Assembly: GCF_000425165.1 (NCBI RefSeq)
Contig: NZ_AULG01000016.1
Location: 88,801 to 152,800, forward strand
DNA: 64,000 nucleotides
Reading direction: 5' to 3'
From: Photobacterium halotolerans DSM 18316
GTDB taxonomy: Bacteria > Pseudomonadota > Gammaproteobacteria > Enterobacterales > Vibrionaceae
Shown here: positions 46,006 to 55,623 of the stretch, one piece after another
How positions within the stretch are numbered: position 1 is the first letter of the stretch
Layout: every line of letters starts with the position of its first letter
Program-made: the position numbers and the translations under genes
Notes under the pieces: model-generated
Told to the model about the DNA's origin: nothing
Databases searched by the model: none
What the model saw: the letters and a program-made list of their open reading frames with translations, nothing else

Positions 46006-46968
46006 GTGGCACTCGGCAAAGCATTTATTCAGGTCCCCACCGCCCAGGCAGCACTGGCATTAGCCATTACGGGCACCGGGCTTGCCTGGTCACTGTTTTA
46101 TCCTGAATTCGGTATCCACGTCCGTTCTGTCTGTGCGTTGATCGGCGCCTGCCTGCTCATTCCTGTGGTGATGAAATACCTGCTCAATCCCAAGCTGTTC
46201 TTTTCAGATTTGCACCACCCGCTGTACGGCAGCCTGATGGCACCTATGTCGATGACTATGCTGGTGCTGGCCGATTATCTGGCAGGTGTTCACCCTGCCA
46301 GTGCCCGCATCCTGTGGTATCCGGCACTGGTATTGCACCTCACCATGATGCTGTTGTTTTTCAGCTTTCAGATTAATAAGTTCCGCATGATACATTTGTA
46401 TCCGAGCTGGTTCCTTTATCCCGTTGGTGCTATCAGTGGTACGCTGGCAGGCTCACAACTCGGTCACGCTGAATTTTCGATCTTTATGACCAATGCCTGT
46501 GTGGCAATTTACTTCTTTATGCTGCCCGTGGTGCTGTACCGCTTGTGCTTTGCCGGCCGGCTGCCCCGGGTCGCCCGTCCCACTCTGACCATCATGGCCG
46601 CCCCCGTTAACCTGTCACTGACAGCGTACCTGACGAACCTGACCAGTCCCGACCCTATTTTGACCGGTGCGCTGGCGGGCATTGGTATCACGATGACGAT
46701 CTTCGTCTACCTGTGTTATATCGACATCCTCAAATACCGGTTTCAGCCTTCGATGGCCGCAATTACCTTTCCTTCGGTGATCAGCGCCGTGGCCATGCAC
46801 CGGCTGACAGAATGGCTGCCGGATAATCATGCGCTGTCAAAATACCTTAACCTGGCAGGGGTGATCGAAATCAGCGTCGCTACCCTGCTGATGTGCTGGG
46901 TCGGCGCTAACTATGCGCTGTATTACTGGAATTTCTATTTCAGAGAGCCTTCAAGAGCCAGCCACTAA
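46006..46968 (+). CDS. TDT/TehA-family transporter
   Basis: A 320-residue protein with about ten hydrophobic helices, of the tellurite-resistance/dicarboxylate transporter (TDT, SLAC1-like) family. Helices such as PLYGSLMAPMSMTMLVLADYL and MAAPVNLSLTAYLTNL match the family. It starts with GTG after AGAGGAG. The substrate could be an organic anion or sulfite; tellurite export cannot be assumed. Confidence 0.85.
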   Translation: MALGKAFIQVPTAQAALALAITGTGLAWSLFYPEFGIHVRSVCALIGACLLIPVVMKYLLNPKLFFSDLHHPLYGSLMAPMSMTMLVLADYLAGVHPASARILWYPALVLHLTMMLLFFSFQINKFRMIHLYPSWFLYPVGAISGTLAGSQLGHAEFSIFMTNACVAIYFFMLPVVLYRLCFAGRLPRVARPTLTIMAAPVNLSLTAYLTNLTSPDPILTGALAGIGITMTIFVYLCYIDILKYRFQPSMAAITFPSVISAVAMHRLTEWLPDNHALSKYLNLAGVIEISVATLLMCWVGANYALYYWNFYFREPSRASH

Positions 46969-46973
46969 ACACG

Positions 46974-46996
46974 AAAAGGCCCGCAAAGGGCCTTTT
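46974..46996. terminator. bidirectional terminator
   Basis: A 9-bp stem AAAAGGCCC / GGGCCTTTT between the convergent TDT and MFS genes. Confidence 0.8.
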
Positions 46997-47008
46997 CTGA
47001 GCTGGCTG

Positions 47009-48193
47009 TCAGACAGACGATTCCACAACAGCAACTCGGTTACTATCCAGCCTGCCGGAAATCCAGGTTAAGGCAAACGCCAGCATCACAATCACAGCGC
47101 CAATCCATGGGGCATCGGTCAGCGACATCTGCTCAACCACCACACCACCTATCAGCGAACCCAACGCAATACCGACATTAAACGCGGCAATGTTCAGTCC
47201 AGAAGCCACATCCACAGCCTGGGGAGTGTAACGCTTGGCAAGCTGAACCACATACACCTGCAGGCCCGGCACATTGCCAAAGGCAAATGCCCCCCATACC
47301 AATACGGTCAGAACGGCGAGCGCAGGGCTGTGCGCGGTAAAAGTGAATACCAGTAGCACCACAGCCAGAGCAGCAAATATCCACAGCAAGGCAGTCACCG
47401 GCCCTTTGTTGTCGGCCAGTTTCCCACCCCAGATATTGCCTGCAGCCACCGACACGCCGTAAATCAGCAAGATAAAACTGATAGCTCCTTCCGCCAGGCC
47501 GGTCACCTGTTGAAGAATAGGGGCCAGATAGGTGAACGCCACAAAGGTGCCGCCGTAACCAACGGCTGTCATGGCATAAACCAGTAACAGGCGCGGGTTC
47601 ACTAACACCGCCAGTTGCTGTTTCAGTCTGGCCGGTGGCGACTGCTTCAGGTTAGCCGGTACCAGCAGGGCACTGCCAATCAATGCAATCAGGCCCAATA
47701 GCGCCACAATCAGGAAGGTTGCCCGCCAGCCAAACAGCTGACCAATCCAGGTTCCCAAAGGCACGCCTGTCACCAGTGCCACGGTCAGCCCGGTAAACAT
47801 GGTCGCGATGGCACTGGCTTCTTTTTCCTTGCTGACCAGACTGGTCGCAATGGTTGACCCGATGGAGAAGAACACGCCGTGTGCCAGCCCGGTCAGTATC
47901 CGCGCAGTAATCAGCGATTCATAGCCAGGGGCCAGCCAGGCCATCAGGTTTCCCGCAATGAATAACGTCATCAGTGATAACAGCACGATCTTACGTGGCC
48001 AGCGTCCGGTCAGGGCCGTCAGTACCGGCGCCCCAATCGCCACTCCCAGGGCATATAAACTCACCAGCAACCCCGCTGAGGGCAGACTGACACTTAAATC
48101 CTGCGCTATGGTGGGAACCAGCCCAACGATCACGAACTCTGTGGTTCCAATGGCAAATGCGCTCAGAGTGAGCGCCCATAAGGCTAAAGGCAT
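47009..48193 (-). CDS. MFS exporter, AraJ/sugar-efflux type
   Basis: A 394-residue 12-helix major facilitator of the DHA1 group, close to arabinose/sugar efflux proteins, starting MPLALWALTLSAFAIGTTEF and continuing VGLVPTIAQDLSVS. The motif GVPLGTWIGQLFGWRATF is typical. It is divergent from a LysR gene 92 bases away that likely controls it. Confidence 0.9.
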   Translation of the reverse strand: MPLALWALTLSAFAIGTTEFVIVGLVPTIAQDLSVSLPSAGLLVSLYALGVAIGAPVLTALTGRWPRKIVLLSLMTLFIAGNLMAWLAPGYESLITARILTGLAHGVFFSIGSTIATSLVSKEKEASAIATMFTGLTVALVTGVPLGTWIGQLFGWRATFLIVALLGLIALIGSALLVPANLKQSPPARLKQQLAVLVNPRLLLVYAMTAVGYGGTFVAFTYLAPILQQVTGLAEGAISFILLIYGVSVAAGNIWGGKLADNKGPVTALLWIFAALAVVLLVFTFTAHSPALAVLTVLVWGAFAFGNVPGLQVYVVQLAKRYTPQAVDVASGLNIAAFNVGIALGSLIGGVVVEQMSLTDAPWIGAVIVMLAFALTWISGRLDSNRVAVVESSV

Positions 48194-48284
48194 AAACTTA
48201 TCTCCGTCTCAAAAGGTTGACGGCGAGTATGCCCGGGCTTATTTTTGTTAAAAATACCGCAAACTACAAATAACTTTATCGCTA

Positions 48285-49175
48285 ATGACAATAATATCGC
48301 GCACAGAAGAGTTAGAAATTTTCCTTGCCGTGGTGGACAGCGGCGGGTTTTCTGCCGCCGCCAGCCAGCTGGATCTGCAAGTGGCAAAAGTATCCAGAGC
48401 CATCGCCCGGCTGGAAGCCGAACTGGGTGTCAGCCTGCTGACCCGCACCACCCGACGGGTTGAACTGACCGAGGAAGGACGCTTTTTTGCGGAGCATATC
48501 CGCAATGGGCTCAGTCAGATTTCAGATGCCGAAGAAAAGCTGCGAGGGCTCAAAGGCCAACCGGCTGGCCGTCTGAGGGTCGATTCAGCCAGCCCGTTTA
48601 TCCTGCATCAGCTCGTCCCCCATATTGCCGAGTTCCGCGCTCAGTATCCCGACATTGATATCGAGCTGATCTCCAGCGAAAGCATTATTGATTTAATCGA
48701 GAAGCGCACCGATCTGGCGATCCGGATTGGCGAGCTGAAAGATTCCAACCTGCATGCCAAGTTCCTGGGCCGCAGTGCACTGCGGATAGTGGCCAGCCCT
48801 GCCTATCTGGCAACATTCGGCACACCGCAAACCGCCGCCGATCTGGCTCAGCACCAGTGCATAGGGTTTGCCGGACAGCCCAGTCTGAATAAGTGGCCGT
48901 TAATCTCAGGATCATATACACCACTGATGTCGCTGCAGGCCAGCAGCGGCGAAACGGTGCGCCAGCTTTGCCTAGAAGGTAACGGATTGGCACTGTTGTC
49001 GAACTTCATGGTGTGCAGGGATCTGGCAGCAGGCCGCTTGGTTGCGGTAATGGACGACACGATCGCCAGCCCGAATAACCGCGAGCCGGTGCAGGCGGTC
49101 TATTACAAAAACTCCGCACTGTCGCCCCGCATCAGGGCGTTTCTCGATTTTATTGCAGAAAAACTCTGTCTATAG
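48285..49175 (+). CDS. LysR-family regulator divergent from the MFS gene
   Basis: A 296-residue LysR protein with an N-terminal winged helix (VDSGGFSAAASQLDLQVAKV) and the usual ligand domain. Divergent placement points to the MFS exporter, and perhaps the downstream aldo-keto reductase, as targets. Confidence 0.9.
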   Translation: MTIISRTEELEIFLAVVDSGGFSAAASQLDLQVAKVSRAIARLEAELGVSLLTRTTRRVELTEEGRFFAEHIRNGLSQISDAEEKLRGLKGQPAGRLRVDSASPFILHQLVPHIAEFRAQYPDIDIELISSESIIDLIEKRTDLAIRIGELKDSNLHAKFLGRSALRIVASPAYLATFGTPQTAADLAQHQCIGFAGQPSLNKWPLISGSYTPLMSLQASSGETVRQLCLEGNGLALLSNFMVCRDLAAGRLVAVMDDTIASPNNREPVQAVYYKNSALSPRIRAFLDFIAEKLCL

Positions 49176-49286
49176 CAGAGATTATTGCGAAAAATGAGAC
49201 AGTCTTTTGTCCATTGTGGTCTTTTTCCTGTGGCTGAGAAGACTAAGCTAGACGGCACAAACTCACTGATCTTACGCAGGAAACAC

Positions 49287-50096
49287 ATGATGAATAGCAC
49301 TCTGCCACATTTGGGCTTCGGCACCTTTCGTCTGGAAGGCCAAACCGCCTTCGACGCTGTCAGTATGGCGCTGAACGCAGGCTACCGACACATAGATACG
49401 GCGCAGATTTACGGCAATGAACAAGCGGTTGGCGATGCAATCCAAGCCTCCGGGGTTGCCAGAGCAGACCTGTTCCTGACCACCAAAGTCTGGACAGAGC
49501 ATTTAAGCCGTGATGCCTTCATTCCCAGTGTCAAAGCGAGTCTGGCGAAACTCAGCACTGAGTATGTTGATTTGCTGCTGGTGCACTGGCCGCTGAATCA
49601 CAATACCGTGACTATGGAAGATTACCTGTCATCGCTGAAAGAGGCGCAGGACATGGGCCTGGCCCGCCACATAGGCGTCTCAAACTTCACCGTCGCTCAA
49701 ACCGAACAAGCCGTCGACATTCTTGGCAAAAGGGTATTGCTGACCAATCAGTTTGAAGTACATCCGTATCTTCAGAACAGCAAAGTGGTAGCGAAATGCC
49801 GCGAACTGGATTTGATCGTGACAGGTTACATGCCCTTCGCGTACGGCGCGGTGCTGAAAGATCCTGTCATTGTTACCATCGCTGAAAAGCACGGTGCCAC
49901 CGCAGCACAAGTGGTACTGGCATGGATGCGTCAGCAGGGTTATGTCACGATTCCTTCGTCCACGCGGCAGGTCAATATCGACAGTAATCTGAAAGCGGAT
50001 TCACTTGAGCTGGACGCCACCGATCTTGCCGATATTGCTGCTCTGGATCGCGGCCATCGTGTGGCTAATCCGGATTTTGCGCCTGAGTGGGACTGA
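49287..50096 (+). CDS. dkgB: aldo-keto reductase, 2,5-diketo-gluconate reductase B type
   Basis: A 269-residue NADPH-dependent reductase, the DkgB length. The start at 49287 follows AGGAA. Catalytic residues lie in HIDTAQIYGNE (Asp, Tyr), TTKVW (Lys) and LLLVHWPL (His). It may reduce 2,5-diketo-gluconate or, as in E. coli, methylglyoxal. Its 3' end overlaps that of the convergent kinase gene by 32 bases. Confidence 0.9.
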   Translation: MMNSTLPHLGFGTFRLEGQTAFDAVSMALNAGYRHIDTAQIYGNEQAVGDAIQASGVARADLFLTTKVWTEHLSRDAFIPSVKASLAKLSTEYVDLLLVHWPLNHNTVTMEDYLSSLKEAQDMGLARHIGVSNFTVAQTEQAVDILGKRVLLTNQFEVHPYLQNSKVVAKCRELDLIVTGYMPFAYGAVLKDPVIVTIAEKHGATAAQVVLAWMRQQGYVTIPSSTRQVNIDSNLKADSLELDATDLADIAALDRGHRVANPDFAPEWD

Positions 50097-51522
50097 TAGC
50101 TCCAGCTGCCAGCGCTTTGGGCAGCCGGACGGTAAACCGGCTGCCTTCGCCCGGCGCCGAGTCCAGTGTGATATATCCCTGCAGGGTCTTGACCATAGCC
50201 GCCACGAACGGCAAACCCAGACCGTAGCCGGGCTGATGACGGCTTGCTTCGACCCGGTACAGACGCCGGAAAATCAGACTCTGATGCGCCGGTGCAATCC
50301 CGATCCCCTGATCACGGACACTGAACCACACCGCATCATCCTCTTCGCCGCACAGCAGAGTGATTTCACCGCCGGGCTGGCTGTATTTCAGACTGTTATC
50401 CAGCAAGTTAACCGCGATTTGTGTCAGGCGTTTGGGATCGGACTGCAGCAGCACCGGCTGAAGAGCCGACGCATTCAGCGTTAAACCAGCATCTTCGGCC
50501 ACTTCCTCATACCAGGCGGCGACTTCGGCCAGTATCGATGCCAGATCGACCGACGCCAGCTGACAGGGATGACGGCCGACCTGCTCATCATGAATACGCA
50601 TCAAGGTGGTGAGCATCTGGCTGGCTTTTTGTGCTGATTCCGCACAGTCTGATAACGCGGCGGCCAGCTTGTGTTGTGACTGCTCACTTTCCTGTTTGCC
50701 ATTGTGTTCGCTGAGCGCAGCTTCTGTGGTCAGTATGATACGGGACAACGGTGTTCTGACATCATGAGCAATCGCATCCACGGTATTATCCATTCCCCGG
50801 ACGGCGTCCTTCAGGCGGTTCAGCACCTGCTGCACGCTCCGGCTGAGCTGCCCGAACTGCCCTCTGGCTTCAGGAGGCGGCAAATCAGTGTCCAGCATGG
50901 CATCCAAAGAGCCGCTGCTGATCTGATCCACACTTTTAGCCAGGTTGTGCAAAGGCAAGAGTGTGCGGCTCAGTAGCTGCCAGACCACCAGTGATATCAC
51001 AGCGACCATGACAGCCAGCGCCACAATCAGCCAACTGCCCTGCCTGAGTAACTGACTGCGCCTTGGGCCACCGTCCATCACCAGCCAGTAGCGGGCCGGT
51101 TTCCCGCTGAGTTCAAGGGTAAGATAGGGCGCATCACTGAATAGGTGATACCACAAACGATCCGCTAACAGGTAGGCCGACGGAGCATCTGACAAAGTGG
51201 CCGGCTCTGCACCGCTGACCCATTCAAACTGCCCGGCCGGTGTGATTTTCAACACGCTGACGGCGTTTTCAATCAGCCGGTTGGGATTGCTGATCACCAC
51301 GTGCTCGAACTTTGCGTCCGACTCAAAAGTGAGGATGCGCTGGTACTCCTGCCCATACGATTCAAGCAGCTTTCTTTCCTGATAATCGAGCTGATAAGTC
51401 AACACCAGCGCCATGACAGTCACTATCAGCAAAAAACAGCAAAACAACGTCAGCAAAAAACGGCTGAACAAGGCACGCTGAGCACCACGTGTGGCCTGTT
51501 CAGCCCTGATGTCTGAGCACAT
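50065..51522 (-). CDS. membrane sensor histidine kinase
   Basis: A 485-residue kinase. The start at 51522 overlaps the regulator stop by 23 bases; the longer frame upstream is the regulator in another frame. Helix 1 (FLLTLFCCFLLIVTVMALVL), a periplasmic sensor of about 110 residues, helix 2 (LIVALAVMVAVISLVVW), HAMP, the phospho-acceptor His in AIAHDVRTPLSRI, and the ATPase boxes NLLDNSLKY, DQGIGI and GYGLGLPF. The divergent HbpS-like gene suggests a haem or redox signal, which is inference. Confidence 0.92.
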   Translation of the reverse strand: MCSDIRAEQATRGAQRALFSRFLLTLFCCFLLIVTVMALVLTYQLDYQERKLLESYGQEYQRILTFESDAKFEHVVISNPNRLIENAVSVLKITPAGQFEWVSGAEPATLSDAPSAYLLADRLWYHLFSDAPYLTLELSGKPARYWLVMDGGPRRSQLLRQGSWLIVALAVMVAVISLVVWQLLSRTLLPLHNLAKSVDQISSGSLDAMLDTDLPPPEARGQFGQLSRSVQQVLNRLKDAVRGMDNTVDAIAHDVRTPLSRIILTTEAALSEHNGKQESEQSQHKLAAALSDCAESAQKASQMLTTLMRIHDEQVGRHPCQLASVDLASILAEVAAWYEEVAEDAGLTLNASALQPVLLQSDPKRLTQIAVNLLDNSLKYSQPGGEITLLCGEEDDAVWFSVRDQGIGIAPAHQSLIFRRLYRVEASRHQPGYGLGLPFVAAMVKTLQGYITLDSAPGEGSRFTVRLPKALAAGAISPTQAQNPD

Positions 51523-52177
51523 AACCCACTCCGCGAATCGTGTGCAGCAGCGGCGTCGCATAGCCTTTGTCGATTTTTCCGCGCAGACGGCAGACCAGGA
51601 CATCCACCACATTGGTCTGCGGGTCGAACTGAAATCCCCAGACCTGCTCCAGAATCACGGTTTTTGATAACACCCGTCCCGGCTGGGTCATCAGCAATTT
51701 CAGCAAAGAAAACTCTCTGGGTTTCAACGTGATCAGCACGCCATCCCGTCGGGCTTCCCGCGACAATAAGTCCAGCGTCAGCCCCTGATAACTGAGGACA
51801 TCTGTACCTGAAGCCGCGCACTGGCGCCTGAGCAACGTCTGACAACGGGCCGCCAGCTCGGCAAACGCGAAAGGCTTGACCAGATAATCATCGGCACCGG
51901 ACTGCAGGCCCAGCACCCGTTCATCGACCGAATGACGGGCACTGAGAATAAGCACCGGAGTTAGATGCCCTTCGCCCCGTAATTGCCGCAAAATCGCCAT
52001 GCCATCCATCACGGGCAGCATTAAATCGAGAATGATCAGATCATAACTTTCCTGGCTGGCAAGCTGATACCCCAGTTTGCCATCGGCACACACTGTGACC
52101 TGAAAATCCAGCTCTTCCAGCCCCTGCCGTACAAACTCACGAATAGAGGGATCATCTTCTATCACTAAGATATGCAT
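51500..52177 (-). CDS. OmpR-family response regulator
   Basis: A 225-residue regulator with a receiver domain (VIEDD, phospho-acceptor D51 in LDLMLPVMDG) and a C-terminal winged helix (ILEQVWGFQFDPQTNVVDVL). The start at 52177 (MHILVIEDD) follows AGGAAT; the frame runs upstream without family sequence. It is coupled to the kinase gene and sits back-to-back with the secreted HbpS/GlcG-like gene. Confidence 0.94.
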   Translation of the reverse strand: MHILVIEDDPSIREFVRQGLEELDFQVTVCADGKLGYQLASQESYDLIILDLMLPVMDGMAILRQLRGEGHLTPVLILSARHSVDERVLGLQSGADDYLVKPFAFAELAARCQTLLRRQCAASGTDVLSYQGLTLDLLSREARRDGVLITLKPREFSLLKLLMTQPGRVLSKTVILEQVWGFQFDPQTNVVDVLVCRLRGKIDKGYATPLLHTIRGVGYVLRHQG

Positions 52178-52332
52178 GCTTATTCCTGAGCGCGCCCGTG
52201 TTAACCAAACCACAGATAATACCATGACAGATCACGGCCTGATGATTACAGTTTGGTAATCTTCGGGCAAGTCTGCGGCAATTGAGACCCAGTAAAGTAG
52301 CGTCATTCCCCCATCCCATCAAAGGATATGAC

Positions 52333-52818
52333 ATGAAAACTCTCGCACCTCAGCTTTGCCTGGCCTTCTCTGTCTTCGCCGCGTCTGCATCCGCAGCTAC
52401 CACAGTTGCCGAGACCCAGCTAGCCTCCGGCACCGCTTTTGATCTGGCACAAGCCGCTGTTGCACAGTGTGCCAAAGATAACTATGCCGTCACTGCCACT
52501 GTGGTTGACCGCTCAGGCCGGGTACTGGCACAGCTGCGCCAGAATAATGCCGGACCGCACACCCTGGACAGCTCGCGCAAGAAAGCCTTCACTGCCGTCA
52601 GCATGAAGCAACCGACGGCGAACCTGATGACGCTGGTGAACGATAAGCCGCTGATGGCACCGCTGAAAGACATGGATGACAATTTACTGTTTCTGGCTGG
52701 CGGCCTGCCCGTTAATGTCAATAATCAGGTCGTCGCGGCCATTGGCGTCGGTGGCGCGCCAGGTGGCCACCTGGATGTTGTCTGCGCCGAAGCGGCGATC
52801 AAAGCGGTCATTAAATAA
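52333..52818 (+). CDS. secreted HbpS/GlcG-like protein
   Basis: A 161-residue protein of the GlcG/HbpS (DUF336) family with a signal peptide cut after ASASA. The start at 52333 follows AAAGGA. Family segments: VTATVVDRSGRVLAQLRQ, DSSRKKAFTAVSMKQPT, GGLPVN and AIGVGGAPGG. In Streptomyces the secreted haem-binding HbpS controls the kinase SenS; this one is divergent from a kinase-regulator pair, so a similar accessory sensor is a reasonable guess. Confidence 0.87.
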   Translation: MKTLAPQLCLAFSVFAASASAATTVAETQLASGTAFDLAQAAVAQCAKDNYAVTATVVDRSGRVLAQLRQNNAGPHTLDSSRKKAFTAVSMKQPTANLMTLVNDKPLMAPLKDMDDNLLFLAGGLPVNVNNQVVAAIGVGGAPGGHLDVVCAEAAIKAVIK

Positions 52819-52951
52819 CTTTCCCGTTAAAGTCTCGTTGTTTAACTGAATATCAATGACATAGCTGGCAGTCATGTCGCTATGTCGTGTCCATTGAACC
52901 TTCCCCGCCTCTTTTGCGCGTTTGGTATTTCGCTCAGATACTGTGCGACTT

Positions 52952-53001
52952 CACAATAACACTGTCCCCTTAGGGACACAATAACACTGTCCCCTTAGGG
53001 A
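52952..53001. repeat. two tandem 25-bp repeats with internal palindrome
   Basis: Two identical, directly adjacent 25-base units (52952-52976 and 52977-53001), each containing the inverted repeat TGTCCC-CTTA-GGGACA. They sit about 60-110 bases upstream of the NhaC gene. They may be paired operators for the operon, or a piece of an interspersed repeat. Confidence 0.85.
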
Positions 53002-53063
53002 CATGTGCAGCCCCTGTCATTTACACAACAATTCCATAACAACCTCCAGGAAGGATATCGGTT

Positions 53064-54491
53064 ATGGAATACGCCATTACGAAAGAACGCTTGAGAACCT
53101 TGCCAGTGTCCTGGCTTTTAGCGATCAGCGGCCTCGTTATCGTCGCTGTGATAAGTCATGTCTTTTTTGCCGCCCAAGGCAACTTTGGTGCTGCCTCATT
53201 ACTGCCCAGTGTAACTGTCATAGTGTTAGCGCTGGCCACCAGACGCACGCTTGAGCCCCTGATTGCCGGCTCTCTTATTGGCTTTCTGATTATTTCCCCC
53301 ACGTCTGCATTACAAGATTTTACCGGCGCAGCCTTAGAAGTGATGCAAGGCCCGGTGATGGGCTGGATACTGCTCCTGACTGGTCTGTTTGGCGGATTGA
53401 TTGCCTTACTGCATTTATCAGGCGGAACACTTGCTTTCAGTGAAAAACTGCAGCTTTATATTCGGACACGCCGGCAGGCGCTGCTTGCGAGCTGGCTGCT
53501 GGGGTTACTGATTTTTATCGACGATTACCTGAACGCGCTGACGGTCAGCGCTGCAATGAAAAAAGTCACGGACAAGCTGAAAATCTCGCGAGAAATGCTG
53601 GCCTATGTGGTGGATTCCACTTCTGCCCCGGTTTGCCTGCTAGTGCCCTTTTCAACCTGGGTCATTTTTATTGCCGGACTAATCGAAACTAACGGTGTGG
53701 CTGAAGCCGGAAGCGGTATTGCTTACTACTTCACCCTCATCCCTTATGTGGTTTACCCCTGGATTGCCGTGCTGATCATCCCCTTCGTTGCGCTGGGAAT
53801 CATTCCTCCTCTGGGCACCATGAAAAAAGCAGAAGCCCACCCAGAGATCCCAACAGAAACATTCCCTGCAGAACTCAACCAGACACCCAGAGTGATCAAC
53901 TTTATTTTACCTATTCTGATCCTGATTGGCGCAACCTGGTACTTCAACATTGATGCCCTGATTGGTGTAGGCTGCGCCCTCGCGACCTGCTTTGCACTTT
54001 ATACGCTGCAGGGAATCGCGACTTTCAGCCGGCTGTTTGATGAAATGATGCATGGTCTGCAAACCATGCTGGTCCCCATTGGTATTGTTTTCACGGCTTT
54101 TATTCTGCAAATCGTCAATGATAAATTAGGACTGACCCACTTTCTTATCGACACGGTTACGCCTTATGTGACAGCAGACTGGCTGCCCGTTATCGCCTTT
54201 ATCGTCTTATCTGTACTCACCTTTTCTACCGGTTCATTCTGGGGAATTTATGCGGTGTCATTCCCTATCCTGGTGCCTCTGGCGCAGGCTCTGGATGCCA
54301 ATATGCCATTGACACTGGGCGCTCTGATTTCAGCCGGTGCCTTTGGCAGTCACGCCTGCTTCTTTGGTGACTCGACCGTGATCGCCGCCAAAGGTTGTGG
54401 CATTTCTCCGGTACAACATGCCATCACTCAGCTTCCCTATACCCTGATAGCCGCAGGCATCAGTTCTATGATCTTCATTGTACTTGCATAA
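53064..54491 (+). CDS. NhaC-family sodium/proton antiporter
   Basis: A 475-residue membrane protein with about twelve helices, of the NhaC family. The conserved FIDDYLNALTVSAAM and DSTSAPVCLLVPFSTW are present. AGGAAGGA precedes the ATG. It is followed 11 bases later by a deacetylase gene and then a LuxR gene, so it may import an acetylated compound rather than only exchange sodium; that is inference. Confidence 0.88.
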   Translation: MEYAITKERLRTLPVSWLLAISGLVIVAVISHVFFAAQGNFGAASLLPSVTVIVLALATRRTLEPLIAGSLIGFLIISPTSALQDFTGAALEVMQGPVMGWILLLTGLFGGLIALLHLSGGTLAFSEKLQLYIRTRRQALLASWLLGLLIFIDDYLNALTVSAAMKKVTDKLKISREMLAYVVDSTSAPVCLLVPFSTWVIFIAGLIETNGVAEAGSGIAYYFTLIPYVVYPWIAVLIIPFVALGIIPPLGTMKKAEAHPEIPTETFPAELNQTPRVINFILPILILIGATWYFNIDALIGVGCALATCFALYTLQGIATFSRLFDEMMHGLQTMLVPIGIVFTAFILQIVNDKLGLTHFLIDTVTPYVTADWLPVIAFIVLSVLTFSTGSFWGIYAVSFPILVPLAQALDANMPLTLGALISAGAFGSHACFFGDSTVIAAKGCGISPVQHAITQLPYTLIAAGISSMIFIVLA

Positions 54492-54502
54492 GGATTAGCA
54501 CT

Positions 54503-55606
54503 ATGAACAAGACAGGTTTTGCCTTTCATGAGCAGTGTATGTGGCACGATACCGGCCCGTGCAGTGTCTTTGATGCACCGGGGGGATTCATCCAGCCGGG
54601 TACGGCGGCAGAAAATCCAGAAACCAAGCGACGTTTCAAGAACTTACTGGATGTCAGTGGCTTATATGCAACACTGATACCCATAACGGGAGATCTGGCT
54701 ACCCATGAAGATTTACAGCGATTTCACACGCATGAGTACATTCAGCGGCTGGCGATGATTAGCGATAAACAATTTGGTGATGCAGGGGCCTGCGCACCGT
54801 TTCGCCAGGATGCCTTTCATATTGCCAAGCTATCGGCAGGCTTGGCTATTGCAACGGTTGAAAGTGTGCTGAAAGGAGAGGTAAACAATGCCTATTGCCT
54901 GACCCGCCCACCGGGTCATCATGCCGAAAGTCACCAGGGCAATGGCTTCTGCCTGTTAGGCAACATCCCCATCGCCATTAAAGCCGCGCAGGCAAAAGGG
55001 CTGGTGAAACGCGTGGTGGTTGTCGACTGGGATGTCCACCACGGCAATGGCACACAGGAAGCCTTTTATCAGGATGAAGACGTACTGACAATTTCCATCC
55101 ATCATGACAATAACTACCCGATAAATTCAGGATCCATCCATGAGCGCGGAGAAGGACGCGGCTTTGGTTATAACCTGAATGTCCCTTTACCTGCCGGCTC
55201 TGGCATTGGTGCTTACCAGGCCACCATGATGCAGATCGTTGAGCCCGCGATTGATCGCTTTCAACCTGAACTCATTGTGGTTGCCTGCGGTTTTGATGCC
55301 AGTGCCATGGATCCGTTAGGCTGTATGATGCTAAATGCCGAGACATACGGCTGGATGACAAAACGCCTGATGGTACTCGCCGATAAGCACTGTGGCGGAA
55401 AGATGGCAATGATTCACGAAGGCGGATATTCAGAAGGTTATGTGCCATTCTGCGGGCATGCTGTTGTGGAAGCGTTAAGCAATTCCCCCCTGCACGTGCC
55501 GGATCCGCTGGGTTCAGACATTGCGAACTGGGGACAACAGTCTTTGCAGCCCCATCAACAAGCGTTACTATCCGAGATAGCCCCATTGTTGAACGCTATC
55601 CGTTAA
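54503..55606 (+). CDS. histone-deacetylase-like amidohydrolase
   Basis: A 367-residue zinc hydrolase of the class II HDAC/acetylpolyamine amidohydrolase family. The start at 54503 follows AAGGA. The active site has RPPGHHAES (H139, H140), VDWDVHHGNGTQEAF (zinc ligands D177 and H179) and ACGFDASAMDP. In bacteria such enzymes deacetylate polyamines or other small amides. Second gene of a three-gene operon. Confidence 0.92.
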   Translation: MNKTGFAFHEQCMWHDTGPCSVFDAPGGFIQPGTAAENPETKRRFKNLLDVSGLYATLIPITGDLATHEDLQRFHTHEYIQRLAMISDKQFGDAGACAPFRQDAFHIAKLSAGLAIATVESVLKGEVNNAYCLTRPPGHHAESHQGNGFCLLGNIPIAIKAAQAKGLVKRVVVVDWDVHHGNGTQEAFYQDEDVLTISIHHDNNYPINSGSIHERGEGRGFGYNLNVPLPAGSGIGAYQATMMQIVEPAIDRFQPELIVVACGFDASAMDPLGCMMLNAETYGWMTKRLMVLADKHCGGKMAMIHEGGYSEGYVPFCGHAVVEALSNSPLHVPDPLGSDIANWGQQSLQPHQQALLSEIAPLLNAIR

Positions 55607-55623
55607 ACCTATAAGTGATTTTG

